A stretch of DNA of 64,000 nucleotides from Hymenobacter sedentarius (GTDB lineage: Bacteria; Bacteroidota; Bacteroidia; Cytophagales; Hymenobacteraceae). The stretch covers positions 4,154,001 through 4,218,000 of the forward strand of contig NZ_CP013909.1 of assembly GCF_001507645.1 (NCBI RefSeq), written 5' to 3'. Numbering within the stretch: position 1 is the first letter of the stretch; every line of letters begins with the position of its first letter. Position numbers and translations under genes: made by a program. Positions 46,793-55,571 of the stretch are shown here, piece after piece. Under the pieces are notes generated by a model that was not told the origin of the DNA, did no database searches, and saw nothing but the letters and a program-made list of their open reading frames with translations.

Positions 46793-49181
46793 GCTCGAGC
46801 GAATAATGCTTGGTGAAACAGAGGTAGTCGATGGCCTCGTGCGAAATCACAATCAGGATTTTGTTGGTGAATTCGTTGAGCAGGCCTTCAATCTGAATGC
46901 GCGAAGCGGCGTCGATGCCGGACAGCACTTCGTCGAGTATCAGCACGTCGGCCGTGGAGAACAGCCCCCGCATCAGCAGTATCTTCTTGCGCTGGCCCGT
47001 GGAGAGGTTGCGGCCGTTTTCATTGATGAGAAACGCCAGCCCGTCCTCTTTCGAGGCAATGAATTCATACAAGCCAATCTTCTTGGCCATCTGCATGATG
47101 CGCGCTGGCGAGACTTTGCGGCCGAAGGCGATGTTGAACTCGATGGTGTCGTTGAACAGGATGTCTTCGTTGGTCACGAGCACCAGCTTTTCCTTCAGCT
47201 TTTCGGGGTCGAAAAAGCGGCGGTCGGTGTCGTTTATCAGCATGCGGCCCGCGGCGGGCTCGTAGAGGCCGGTGAGCACCTTGCTCAGGGTGGTTTTGCC
47301 GGAGCCGTTCTGGCCTTCGATGCGGATTTTGTCGCCCCGCTCGGCATCCAGCGACAGGTTGCGCAGCACCAGCTGCTGGGGGTTGTAGCCAAAGCCGAGC
47401 TCGTGCAGCGCGAGGCTCTCGATGGCAAAATCCTCGATGCCGCCGCGGGGCCCGGCCGCGGGCGCCGCTTCCTCAAAGTCGAGGTAGCGCCGGAGCACCA
47501 CCTCGTTTTCCTGCAGCACCAGGTTCTCGGACAGGATGCCGCGCAGCGACGAAAACACCCGCTCCGACAAGGCAATGAACGTGACGATTTGGCCCAACGA
47601 AATGGCATTGCCCACGATGGCCTTTTTGGTGAGCGCCACAATGATGAGCAGCGACGCCAGCATGCTGATAACCGACACCACCGCGCCGTTCAGCAAGTCG
47701 ACGTACCGGTTCTTGAGCTGCACGTTGAGCAGCTGCGTCACCACCTGCAGCAGCTTGCGGGAGTAGGCTTCTTCGATGCGGAAGGACTTCAGCACCTGGA
47801 TGCCGTCGAGCTTCTCAATCATCTTGGTGAAGAACTCGGACTTGCGCAGAAAGCGCAGCCGCTCGTTGCGCTTGAGCGTGGGCGTAACCAGCCGAAACCA
47901 GCCGTAGAACGCCACCATCACCCCGCAGATAACCAGCGTGAGCCGGGCATCGATGTAGAAGAGGATGGCCAGCGAGTACAGCGACACAAACACGTCGACC
48001 AGAATCCGGGTGAAAAAGCGCAGGAAGAAGCCCTTGAGCTTGAAGGCGTCGCTGAGGCGTTCGGTCAGGTCGCCGCGCTTGAACGACTGGATAAACGGCA
48101 GGGAATATTGGTTGAGCTTTTCGTCGAACCGGGTCAGAAAGTACTTGTCCAGGATGTTGCCCATGTGGATGCCCACAAACGACACGTTGAGGCTGGTGGC
48201 CAGGTCAAACAGCTTGAATACCCCCAGCCCAATGGCAAACACCACCAGCGTATTGAGCTGATAAGAAGGCAGCACGTAGTCAATCAGCACCTGGTTGACG
48301 AACACGGCCAGCTGGGTGGTCATGGCCGAAAACAGGGCTGCGAAAATGTAGATGTACCAGATGCGGCGGTTCGTGCCCAGCTCCTGCAGCAGGGTCAGGT
48401 AAGGGCTCGGTTCGGGCACAGAGGCCTCGGGGTGGGCGGCTTGGGGGGCGCCGGCCTCGGCCTGCGGCCGGGCCGGGGGTGGGGCCACGGTGAGCACCAG
48501 CGGGGCCCGCATCATCATGCGGGACTCGTCGTTTTTCAGCGCCCGGAAATGCTTGGGCAGGGCCCCAATCTCCTGGTTGAAGAGCAGGTCGTGCAGGAAC
48601 TTCTGCTCGGCCTCGCGGTCCTTCAGCCCAAAGTTGGTTTTGATATAGGAGAAGTACGTGAGCTTGTTAAACAGCGTCCCGGCGTCGTTGGTGGTCAGGG
48701 CCTGTTCCAGCTTCACGTCGTACTGCGCCAGCTCCTGGTTGCAGAGCAGCATAAGCTTTTGCTCCATTTGCACCAGGTCCCAGTAGCTCTTGCTGAAGTA
48801 CGCCATGTTCTTCAGCTCGGATGGCGTGGCGTAGTACTCGTTGGCTTTGGCGGGGTCCAGCACCCGCAGCTTGTCGCCCTTCACCTTGTCTACCACCACG
48901 TAGTGCAGCCCGTTGGGGTGCACAATGGGCATGATAAAGGGCATGAGGTATTCCCAGGCCACGGGCGTGGCTTGCAGGTAATGAAAGTCGAGGACGCGCA
49001 GGCGGGTCGTGAACTCGTGCTGCTCCAGGAAGGCCTGCAAGTCGGTGAGGCTGGAGCCTTGCTCATCCAGAAAGATGTGCTGCTGGATATATTTTCGGCT
49101 CACGTCTTGGTCGAAAATATTGAAGATGGTCTTCACCGCGCTTACCCCGCAGTCGTTGTTTTTGAGCTGGCAGTCTACCAT
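46767..49181 (-). CDS. Peptidase-containing ABC transporter (C39, PCAT type)
   Basis: 804 residues. The N-terminal C39 peptidase (1-140) has Gln5 and Cys11 in QLKNNDCGVSAV, His93 in GLHYVVVDKV and Asp109 in LDPAK, so the catalytic set is complete. A Pro/Ala-rich linker (about 225-265) precedes the six-helix transmembrane domain (about 280-560). The ATPase has Walker A GQNGSGKTTL, the signature LSTGQRKKILL, Walker B VLILDEVLSGID and the His in VISHEAID. Such transporters cut a leader after Gly-Gly while exporting a peptide. The precursor encoded upstream has such a site. It lies 60 bases from the kinase gene. Confidence 0.93.
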   Translation of the reverse strand: MVDCQLKNNDCGVSAVKTIFNIFDQDVSRKYIQQHIFLDEQGSSLTDLQAFLEQHEFTTRLRVLDFHYLQATPVAWEYLMPFIMPIVHPNGLHYVVVDKVKGDKLRVLDPAKANEYYATPSELKNMAYFSKSYWDLVQMEQKLMLLCNQELAQYDVKLEQALTTNDAGTLFNKLTYFSYIKTNFGLKDREAEQKFLHDLLFNQEIGALPKHFRALKNDESRMMMRAPLVLTVAPPPARPQAEAGAPQAAHPEASVPEPSPYLTLLQELGTNRRIWYIYIFAALFSAMTTQLAVFVNQVLIDYVLPSYQLNTLVVFAIGLGVFKLFDLATSLNVSFVGIHMGNILDKYFLTRFDEKLNQYSLPFIQSFKRGDLTERLSDAFKLKGFFLRFFTRILVDVFVSLYSLAILFYIDARLTLVICGVMVAFYGWFRLVTPTLKRNERLRFLRKSEFFTKMIEKLDGIQVLKSFRIEEAYSRKLLQVVTQLLNVQLKNRYVDLLNGAVVSVISMLASLLIIVALTKKAIVGNAISLGQIVTFIALSERVFSSLRGILSENLVLQENEVVLRRYLDFEEAAPAAGPRGGIEDFAIESLALHELGFGYNPQQLVLRNLSLDAERGDKIRIEGQNGSGKTTLSKVLTGLYEPAAGRMLINDTDRRFFDPEKLKEKLVLVTNEDILFNDTIEFNIAFGRKVSPARIMQMAKKIGLYEFIASKEDGLAFLINENGRNLSTGQRKKILLMRGLFSTADVLILDEVLSGIDAASRIQIEGLLNEFTNKILIVISHEAIDYLCFTKHYSLEHGTLIVPA

Positions 49182-49241
49182 AAAATTCGGAAAAAGAATG
49201 GCTTGCGAGCAGGCGTGGGTGCTGGCCAGGCGGCGCTTTCG

Positions 49242-50411
49242 CTAAGAAGCGGGTGCGTATTCCGCCTGGTTCTCGACCAGCAAGGCTTGCTGCCAGGCGG
49301 CCAGCAGCTCCCGGGCGTCGGCGTAGCGCGCCAGCGGGTCTTTCTGGAGGGCGTGCAGCAGCACCCGCTCGTGGGGCACCGCCGGGCTCAGGTGCTGGCC
49401 AAAATCGTAAGCAGCAATCGAGGCGGCCCGTTCGCGCCAGGTGTTGCCCACAAAAGGCAGCTGCCCGTGGTAGAGCTTAAAAAGCACCAGGGCAATCTGA
49501 TATACCTCGGCCCGAAAATCGGCGGGCCGCTGGCTAAACTCGTAGCTGTGCTCCCGGATGCGCTCGGGCGCCAGATAAGTGGGCACGCCCCCGCCGTCGA
49601 TGTTTTGCTCGGCGGCAGAAACCCCTACGCGGTACGAAAAGCCGAAATCTATCATGGCCACCCGGTCGCCGCTCACCATGAAGTTGCTGGCGTGAATGTC
49701 GCCGTGCACCACGCCGTTGGCGTGCAGGTGGGCCAGCGCCGACAGTATCTGTGTGGCGACGTGCGCTTTGCCGTCGGCGGGCAACGAGCCGTTGCGCAGG
49801 CACTCCGACAGCGAACCGCCCGGCAGGTACTCCAGCACCGCGTACGGGTGCGGCTGGGTATGATACGCCCGCAGCACCCCCAGGCAGGGATGCGGCGAAA
49901 GCGCGCGCATGATGTCGAACTCCTGCTCAAACTGCCGCAAGGCGCTGGCCAGGCGCGGATTCGCGCCGATGTGCTCGGGCGCCTGGGCAAAGATTTTCAG
50001 CACCACCATCGGGCCGGATTCGCCCTCCGTGGCCCGGTAGAGCTGCACCAGGTGGTTGTGCTGCGACAATAAATCGGTGATGCGGTAAGGCCCGAGGCGG
50101 GCGCCGGCCTGGTAAGCCGGGGTGATGGGCACGATGTCGGGTTCGCCTTCCTGGCGCACCACCTGCAGCCGGTGCAGGTCTTGGAGAAACTGGTCTACCA
50201 ACGGCTTAACCACGGCCTCGCTGGCATCGCGGATTAGCTGCTGGAGCCCAATGGTTAGCTCTTGAGCCGTTTTGGGTTCGTTGAGCAGGCCGATGAAAGT
50301 GGCAATCGTGCGATTGACTTTGAACTCGTCCCTGACGGTTGCAATATAGAAGTCCTCCGCGCGCTCGTGCACGCGTACCCCTTGCGAAAGGTAGTATCGT
50401 ATGGCGGGCAT
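49242..50411 (-). CDS. Ser/Thr protein kinase with N-terminal PqqD/RRE-like region
   Basis: 389 residues. Residues 1-88 (LSQGVRVHERAEDFYIATVR, later LLNEPKTAQELTIGLQQLI and VKPLVDQFLQDLHRLQVV) follow the winged-helix pattern of PqqD-like RiPP recognition elements. The kinase domain (about 108-375) keeps Lys139 in VVLKIF, Glu162/164 on helix C, HGDIHASN at 236-243, DFG at 255-257 and APE at 281-283, so it should be catalytically competent; the Gly-rich loop is weak. No cyclase or lyase is attached. The likely role is leader recognition and phosphorylation of the Ser-rich core of the precursor encoded upstream. The start at 50411 is chosen because the longer frame (to 50528) is unlike coding sequence. 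Confidence 0.82.
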   Translation of the reverse strand: MPAIRYYLSQGVRVHERAEDFYIATVRDEFKVNRTIATFIGLLNEPKTAQELTIGLQQLIRDASEAVVKPLVDQFLQDLHRLQVVRQEGEPDIVPITPAYQAGARLGPYRITDLLSQHNHLVQLYRATEGESGPMVVLKIFAQAPEHIGANPRLASALRQFEQEFDIMRALSPHPCLGVLRAYHTQPHPYAVLEYLPGGSLSECLRNGSLPADGKAHVATQILSALAHLHANGVVHGDIHASNFMVSGDRVAMIDFGFSYRVGVSAAEQNIDGGGVPTYLAPERIREHSYEFSQRPADFRAEVYQIALVLFKLYHGQLPFVGNTWRERAASIAAYDFGQHLSPAVPHERVLLHALQKDPLARYADARELLAAWQQALLVENQAEYAPAS

Positions 50412-50645
50412 AAGGGCACCCCGGATGAGCGGGAAAAGAATGACGGAAAATATGGCGCGGCCCCTACTGAAACGGCCGTCATGCATTGCTGGGCAGCCCC
50501 AGCATACCAGGTCCTCCCACCCAGCCAAGCGTTTGGGCAGGAGGCGCTTCGTGCCTGCTAGTGAGGGGTGGTGTTGGCCGAGCGGCCGGCATATGCCCGC
50601 GCTCCGTAGCGGCGCGCAAAAGTGGCCCAGCCGATGCTAAATAAT

Positions 50646-50680
50646 AGCTGGGGAAACAACAGACTCCTGTTTCCCCAGCT
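50646..50680. terminator. Hairpin between the precursor and kinase genes
   Basis: A perfect 13-bp stem (AGCTGGGGAAACA with TGTTTCCCCAGCT) has a 9-base loop. Read on the minus strand it lies between the precursor stop and the kinase start and is followed by ATTATT, not a pure T run. It could act as a partial terminator or stabiliser that raises precursor over kinase expression. The rest of 50412-50743 shows nothing else. Confidence 0.6.
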
Positions 50681-50743
50681 TTTACTTAAGCATTCACGCA
50701 ACACTGAAATATGTGCCCTTATTCAACTAGTGCGTGCGCTGGT

Positions 50744-50941
50744 TTAGTGGCAAGGCGTGGGATGACACGGCGGCGTGGGATGACACGGCGGCGTGGGATG
50801 ACAGTTGTTATTTGATCCGCTTTGGCTGGAGCAGGAGTAGCTATTAGAGCTCTGAGAGCCACAATAGCTACCACCACCAGCAACGATTAACTCGACCTTT
50901 TGCGCTTGCAGGTCGGCCACAAGATTTTCTAACGTAAGCAT
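50744..50941 (-). CDS. RiPP-like precursor peptide with double-Gly leader and CH-P repeats
   Basis: 65 residues. The leader (about 1-23) reads MLTLENLVADLQAQKVELIV followed by AGGG, a plausible double-glycine site for the C39 transporter. The core is about 42 residues, with a Ser/Gln/Asn/Tyr-rich half holding two Cys and a tail of three CHPTP-type units ending PCH, so four Cys-His pairs lie in a row. The tail comes from an 18-base repeat at 50754-50807. Six Cys, four His and ten Ser make it suited to phosphorylation, disulfides or metal binding. It is upstream of and on the same strand as the kinase and exporter genes. The ATG at 50941 is the first in frame. Confidence 0.8.
   Translation of the reverse strand: MLTLENLVADLQAQKVELIVAGGGSYCGSQSSNSYSCSSQSGSNNNCHPTPPCHPTPPCHPTPCH
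50754..50807 (-). repeat. 18-base tandem repeat in the precursor gene
   Basis: On the plus strand the unit GGCGTGGGATGACACGGC occurs at 50754-50771 and 50772-50789, with a third, partly changed copy at 50790-50807. It encodes the six-residue CHPTPP unit. Confidence 0.9.
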
Positions 50942-50990
50942 AACTATAAAAATTAAGTGTGAGAATGGATTATTTAGGCAGCTGCTTACC

Positions 50991-50998
50991 CGAAGATA
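50991..50998 (-). promoter_or_regulatory. Possible -7 element upstream of the precursor
   Basis: TATCTTCG on the minus strand is one base off the Bacteroidota TAnnTTTG element, about 50 bases before the precursor ATG. No convincing -33 element was found. Confidence 0.25.
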
Positions 50999-51432
50999 CG
51001 CAGACTAAACACCATAGTTTATAATTTTTTACTGGAAAATAAACATTAATTTTAATCTCAACCACTTAGACTAAATAAGAAATTTAATATTATTGTTCTT
51101 ATAAAGACAAAAAGTTCAATTAATTACGACCATAAAATATTTGCTGGCCGGCAAACACCTGCCACCGACAGACCTCATCCGTATTTTGAACATTATCAAT
51201 ACGGCCCAGTTCCTGTTTTCAAAGTCCAGTTTGGATATTCTCCTCAATTCGTCGAGCAGCGGGGTCATTGGCCCCGGCTTTTGAAGCTGGCATTATTATT
51301 GGCTTCGAGTTCCTGACGGGTGACGTTTTTTACAAGGGACCCTGGGGTTCTTTAGCCCAACATGGTGCTCCAAAGGCCCGGCGGCCAGTCAACTGAGGGA
51401 TAGAGGAGGCCCGGCCGCGGAGACACGACAAA

Positions 51433-51464
51433 AAAAGCCCCTAGCGGTATCGCTAGGGGCTTTT
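51433..51464 (+). terminator. Intrinsic terminator hairpin
   Basis: AAAAGCCCCTAGCG pairs perfectly with CGCTAGGGGCTTTT around GTAT. A run of A precedes and a T run follows, so it could work in both directions. It lies about 175 bases before the integrase. Confidence 0.8.
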
Positions 51465-51639
51465 GGTGGGCCCAACTGGAATAACACCTTTTTCATCTAA
51501 CGTTCTATAGAATGCCCTCTGATTACATTTCAAGGCGCTTTATAACACCCCTGTCTCAAATTATTCCTTCCTGCTCCCTGGAATCTGGTACTACAGCGGT
51601 ATTAATCCGTAAACTTGCCTTCGCAACCAATTACTTCTT

Positions 51640-52902
51640 GTGAAAGCTCAACTTGTAATCCGAAACCCAAACCCGAGAACCAAAGAGGTCACGGTCTACG
51701 CCGAGTACCGTCACTTAGGCAAGTGCAAGCGTGTAGCCACGGGCATCAAGATTCAGGAGAAGTACTGGGACCACGAAAAGAAACTTATTCGGGCCAATGG
51801 CACGCCCGACGTGGGCAAGGATAACAAACACCTGAAGTTTGTTTTAACCGGCCTGAACGACCGGGTTAGCCAGCTCTATGTTAAAAACGGCCAGCTATAC
51901 CCAACCATCGACCAGCTCAACGCTGGCTACAACGAGGATGCCAAGGCGCTTCAACAAGCAGATGAAGCTCCGAAAACCCCGGAGACCTTAGTTGAGGCGT
52001 TGAGGAGCTTCATCGAAGAACACCCGGACTGGGCCCCTGCCACGCGCAAGGGGTTTGGCACACTGATTAATAACATAACCCGATATCAGGTCGACAATAA
52101 AACCACTTGGCTGCTCCCCACTCTGACCAACGAAGAACTCACCAAGTGGCAGCACTGGCTTTTGAAAACCTACGACTACAACAACGCCACCTTGGGAAAG
52201 CGGGTACGCCTGCTTCGGCAACTGCTACGCGAAAAGGAAGCGCCGAACGTGAAATTGGGCAAAGTCAAACCCTTGTATGCTCAAAGGCTGGCGCCCCCCG
52301 TGGTTCTACATCAGCATGAAATCGAAGCTTTACGCAACCTCGACCTGCACTTCAGCCGCAAACTGGAACGCATCCGGGACTTAATGATAGCGCAAATCTT
52401 TTCCGGCCTGCGTTTCTCTGACCTCATTAGGCTCCGCAAGGACAACATCCAGAAAGGGCACATCGTCATGCGCATGCAAAAAACAGATATGCTGGTGCGT
52501 GTTCCCATTTTCCAACCTTTGCAGGAAGTTCTTGACAAATACACCGACAGCGAAAGCGGAGCCTTGCTATTGCCCAATTTGAGCAATCAAAAATTTAACG
52601 AATACATCAAGGAGCTCTGTCAGCTTATTCCAGCTCTACGGGAACCAGTAGTCATCGAGGCCAAGAAGCGGGATAAGACTGTCACCATCGAAACACCTAA
52701 GTGGGAGCTGATTTCAAGCCACAGCAGTCGGCGAAGTTTTTGCACGCTGTGCCTGGAACTCCGCTATTCCATCAAGGACACCATGCAGTGGAGCGGCCAC
52801 CGAACCCTGGCGGCCTTCTCTCGCTATATCGGCCTGACCGATTTACACGAAGACGCAGGGGCTGACTTTGGCTCACGATATGCCGCAAAGCTTTCGTCTT
52901 AG
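51640..52902 (+). CDS. Tyrosine recombinase / phage-type integrase
   Basis: 420 residues, the Bacteroidota integrase layout. An N-terminal arm-binding domain (about 1-70), a SAM-like core-binding domain (about 105-205) and a catalytic domain (about 225-405) with Arg in SGLRFSDLI (near 258), HSSRRSFCTL (His-x-x-Arg, near 360), the His of WSGHRTLAAF and the nucleophile Tyr in SRYIGL. All catalytic residues are present. It opens at a GTG. It is the first gene of what looks like an integrated element reading rightwards. Confidence 0.92.
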   Translation: MKAQLVIRNPNPRTKEVTVYAEYRHLGKCKRVATGIKIQEKYWDHEKKLIRANGTPDVGKDNKHLKFVLTGLNDRVSQLYVKNGQLYPTIDQLNAGYNEDAKALQQADEAPKTPETLVEALRSFIEEHPDWAPATRKGFGTLINNITRYQVDNKTTWLLPTLTNEELTKWQHWLLKTYDYNNATLGKRVRLLRQLLREKEAPNVKLGKVKPLYAQRLAPPVVLHQHEIEALRNLDLHFSRKLERIRDLMIAQIFSGLRFSDLIRLRKDNIQKGHIVMRMQKTDMLVRVPIFQPLQEVLDKYTDSESGALLLPNLSNQKFNEYIKELCQLIPALREPVVIEAKKRDKTVTIETPKWELISSHSSRRSFCTLCLELRYSIKDTMQWSGHRTLAAFSRYIGLTDLHEDAGADFGSRYAAKLSS

Positions 52903-54250
52903 AGCCCGTCATGGGTCGAAGGTTAATGGCTCGAATCGAATTTATTATGGCCGTTCTTTTATAGATATCTCTTGATGTCACGAACAGCAGCGGTTGCAGG
53001 TCCGACGAAATTGCCTAGGTGGAAAGGAAAGTCGGGCGTCGAGGTTCTGTTGTGCTCCGATTTTCTCTTGCCTATCCCGCCTCTAAGTACAAAAGTTAAT
53101 AGTACTAAAAGCTAAGTTAACGAGGTAATACCAACGTTTTAGCGCTGAAAGTGGTACCGGAACGCGGGCTTTTCGCAGTCCATTTTCATCCCAACTGCAG
53201 GTGAGACGATAAACCAGGCGCATGCCCTGACGGGAGTTCAGCAGAAAGTTGATTCCTGGAAACCCCTCCCCCCTGCCTACACATCCCCCCCTTCCCCGGG
53301 GCCCTCTCCCCCCTTTTTATGTAATGGGTGCGGGTCAAATTTTTCCAGAAATATTTTTAGCACAACGGTGGCTTAGTATACAAGTAGACTGCCGTGGCGT
53401 TTCTTCAATGCAGTTGAAATTTTAAAAAAAAAATTATTCGAGGGCCCGGCGCATTTCCCTCATAATACTTCATTTTTCAATTACAAAACAACCATCTCCC
53501 CCGAGCCCTCAGAAGTCCCCGGATGAGCATCCTGAGGGGCATTTATGCCCTACCGGAATGACTTTTTATCCTGTAAATTTGATTACCAATACGGTATTCT
53601 TCAACCGCATCTAGTCTGTATGCAGAGTTAGCTTAATGATATAGCCTTAAAGGCTACCAATTAAGTCAATACGACCTGAAGGTGAAATATTGGATTCGGA
53701 GACACGGTCAGTCCCGATAGCCGACTAGGGGCCGAGTCGGCATAGACCCTTCGACGCTTAGAGCCAACTAGATTGGCTTAAGTAATGTAGTTCTCGTCTG
53801 CGGCCCCGCAGCACGGCAGCTACGTTTTTACCCTGCTTTTCATGCAGGGCAGGCGCCGCTGTGCTTCAGTTACCCGAGTACCTTTTTCTCGTTTTTTTCT
53901 TGTTCATGGTTCGTTGGCTCGGTGCACCGGGTCACGTGCCCCCAGCCTGGTGCACCGGGCTGGGTACATGAACATAGGTGTGTTTACACCATCCCCCCTC
54001 CTTACTATCCCTCGCCACAGTGCGCGAGCAAAACTCGCTGCCCGCTTCTTAGCAGGCCAAGCACTCTATTGCCCTTTTTCATGATTTCTTCAATTAAAAA
54101 ATTTTTCTCCAAATCCCAGCCTCTCAAGAATATACCCGCTAATAACTCGGTACTACTAGGTTATTTAGGGTTATCCCCTGCAGGCCCCCCTGCCTCGGAA
54201 ACATCCCCCGGGTGCCCTATTCTAGGCGCGGTCTGAAAAACACACGGAGC
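52903..54250. other. Long non-coding stretch with hairpins, candidate replication origin
   Basis: The 1.35 kb between integrase and Rep gene have no supported frame. Visible structure: C-rich tracts at 53270-53320, the hairpin AGGGGCATTTATGCCCT near 53535, GCCGACT/AGTCGGC (53720-53741), AGCCAA/TTGGCT (near 53763-53778), the 11-base direct repeat GGTGCACCGGG at 53921 and 53949, and CCCAGCC/GGCTGGG at about 53941-53964. Repeats and hairpins just before an HUH Rep gene are what a double-strand origin or an RNA regulator would look like, but none is a proven match. Confidence 0.45.
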
Positions 54251-55363
54251 ATGGATGACCACTTAGAGTGGTTAGCCTACAACGGAGCCGCCAACGAGGT
54301 GCAACACTCCTTGTTAAAACTCGCCAGCAGGTTGCGCCAGTGCGAGTATCCATATCGCAACGAGTCCCCGCCCGATTCAAAAGCACGTCATGCGTTGCGG
54401 TGCAAAAGTTGGCTCTGCCCCCGGTGCCAACATATTCGTGCTGTTCGCCTTCGAAACAACATTGTAACCTTTTTCAAGGTCAATGAAATTGCTCTTCGCG
54501 GACAGCGCATCTACTTCTTGACCTTGACGGTGCCGCACGCTCACGAGTTAGGGAAGGACACTAGCGGCTGTGTTCGACAGTTGCTGGAAGCTTTCAGCGA
54601 AACCCGAGGCAGCAACGGCGACAGGCGCCAACAAAAGTGGTGGAACAACCACATTACCGGGGGCATTTACGCCGTCGAAATCCTTCCCCCTGCTGCGAAC
54701 AGGAAAGACTTTCTTGACACCTCCTTACACGTCCACATCCACTGCCTACTCCTGGCCGAGCAAGACCTTAGCAGGGATGTCGGAAGCAGCCATTCATCCT
54801 TCACGCAGCAGCTCCGCGACGAGTGGGCGCGCCGAACCGGAGCCAACGAACGAGGCGTCTGCTTGGAGCCCATTTACTGGAAGGAAGGCAAGATAAAACA
54901 CGAGTACGTGCATGGGTTAGGCCATGGGTCCGCTCAATTCATTCGAGCGGTGAACGGGGCCGTGGGCTACATAACCAAGGGCACGGCCCCAGAGCTATTT
55001 CAAACGCTTACCGCGAGGGAACTCTACGCTGTGCATGTTACGCATAAGCGTACCTACGGCCGGTTTGGGGTGCTTTACGGGAGGAATGCGCACCAGCAGT
55101 TTACCCACACGGAACTGCTGGAAGTGGACCCTAAGCCCAAGCGAGCAAAGCACCAACTATCTGAGCCCAACTACACCGCTCCATCCACCAGTAGTGCTAA
55201 GCCTGAGTTAAACGTGCCAGTCGTTGCTCAATTTGAATCATGCGCCTGCCAGCACATCCACGTCGATAAGCCTCTTGGTGACCAGTGCCTGAGCAACGCC
55301 CTGGAGCCGTCAAGCTCACCCGTGATTTGGACTGACGCAGATTGGGATTCGGTATTTGGTTGA
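54251..55363 (+). CDS. HUH-type rolling-circle replication initiator
   Basis: About 370 residues. A Cys cluster (CKSWLCPRCQHIRA near residue 50) resembles a zinc-binding motif. IYFLTLTVPHAHE is motif 1, HVHIHCLLL near residue 160 the His-hydrophobic-His metal site, and GAVGYITKG near 240 the Tyr-Lys motif 3 that nicks the origin. This is the layout of the Rep_1 (pUB110-like) family. The C-terminal 80 residues are less conserved. The ATG at 54251 puts the first helices in place; an earlier opening at 54212 is less likely. The element may have a plasmid-like replication phase. Confidence 0.8.
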   Translation: MDDHLEWLAYNGAANEVQHSLLKLASRLRQCEYPYRNESPPDSKARHALRCKSWLCPRCQHIRAVRLRNNIVTFFKVNEIALRGQRIYFLTLTVPHAHELGKDTSGCVRQLLEAFSETRGSNGDRRQQKWWNNHITGGIYAVEILPPAANRKDFLDTSLHVHIHCLLLAEQDLSRDVGSSHSSFTQQLRDEWARRTGANERGVCLEPIYWKEGKIKHEYVHGLGHGSAQFIRAVNGAVGYITKGTAPELFQTLTARELYAVHVTHKRTYGRFGVLYGRNAHQQFTHTELLEVDPKPKRAKHQLSEPNYTAPSTSSAKPELNVPVVAQFESCACQHIHVDKPLGDQCLSNALEPSSSPVIWTDADWDSVFG

Positions 55364-55490
55364 GCTCCAACTCTACAATAACCGAGCGGCGCGCCGTAAA
55401 CGAAGGTGAAGGCTTTACCTAACTAAAGCTGGTTGCCCGACCCGTTTCGTGGTTCACCAGCCTCTTGCACCTCATCGTTTCTGCAAAAAC

Positions 55491-55522
55491 AAAAAGCCTC
55501 GACCACGGCGTTCGGGGCTTTT
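55491..55522 (+). terminator. Intrinsic terminator before the restriction-methylase gene
   Basis: AAAAGCCTCGAC pairs with GTTCGGGGCTTTT with a G-T/mismatch in the centre, ending in TTTT. Confidence 0.7.
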
Positions 55523-55571
55523 CTGTGCTTAAGGTTATCCCAAACACCTTTTTACCCTCGTTCTATATAGC

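Larger units (their letters stand above)
50942..51639. other. Intergenic region between the peptide locus and the integrase
   Basis: The first 190 bases are AT-rich and probably hold the precursor promoter. The rest is mixed, with a terminator at 51433-51464 that may mark the left part of the mobile element. I looked for a direct repeat shared with 62170-62650 as an attachment site and found none. Confidence 0.5.

Noticed and set aside
44236..49181. Simple drug-efflux operon (ABC, HlyD, TolC)
   Set aside because: The C39 peptidase domain with its complete catalytic residues and the upstream double-glycine precursor make peptide export the better reading.
50754..50807. CRISPR-like repeat
   Set aside because: The units touch without spacers and are in frame with the precursor gene, so this is a coding tandem repeat. 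No CRISPR array or cas gene was seen anywhere.
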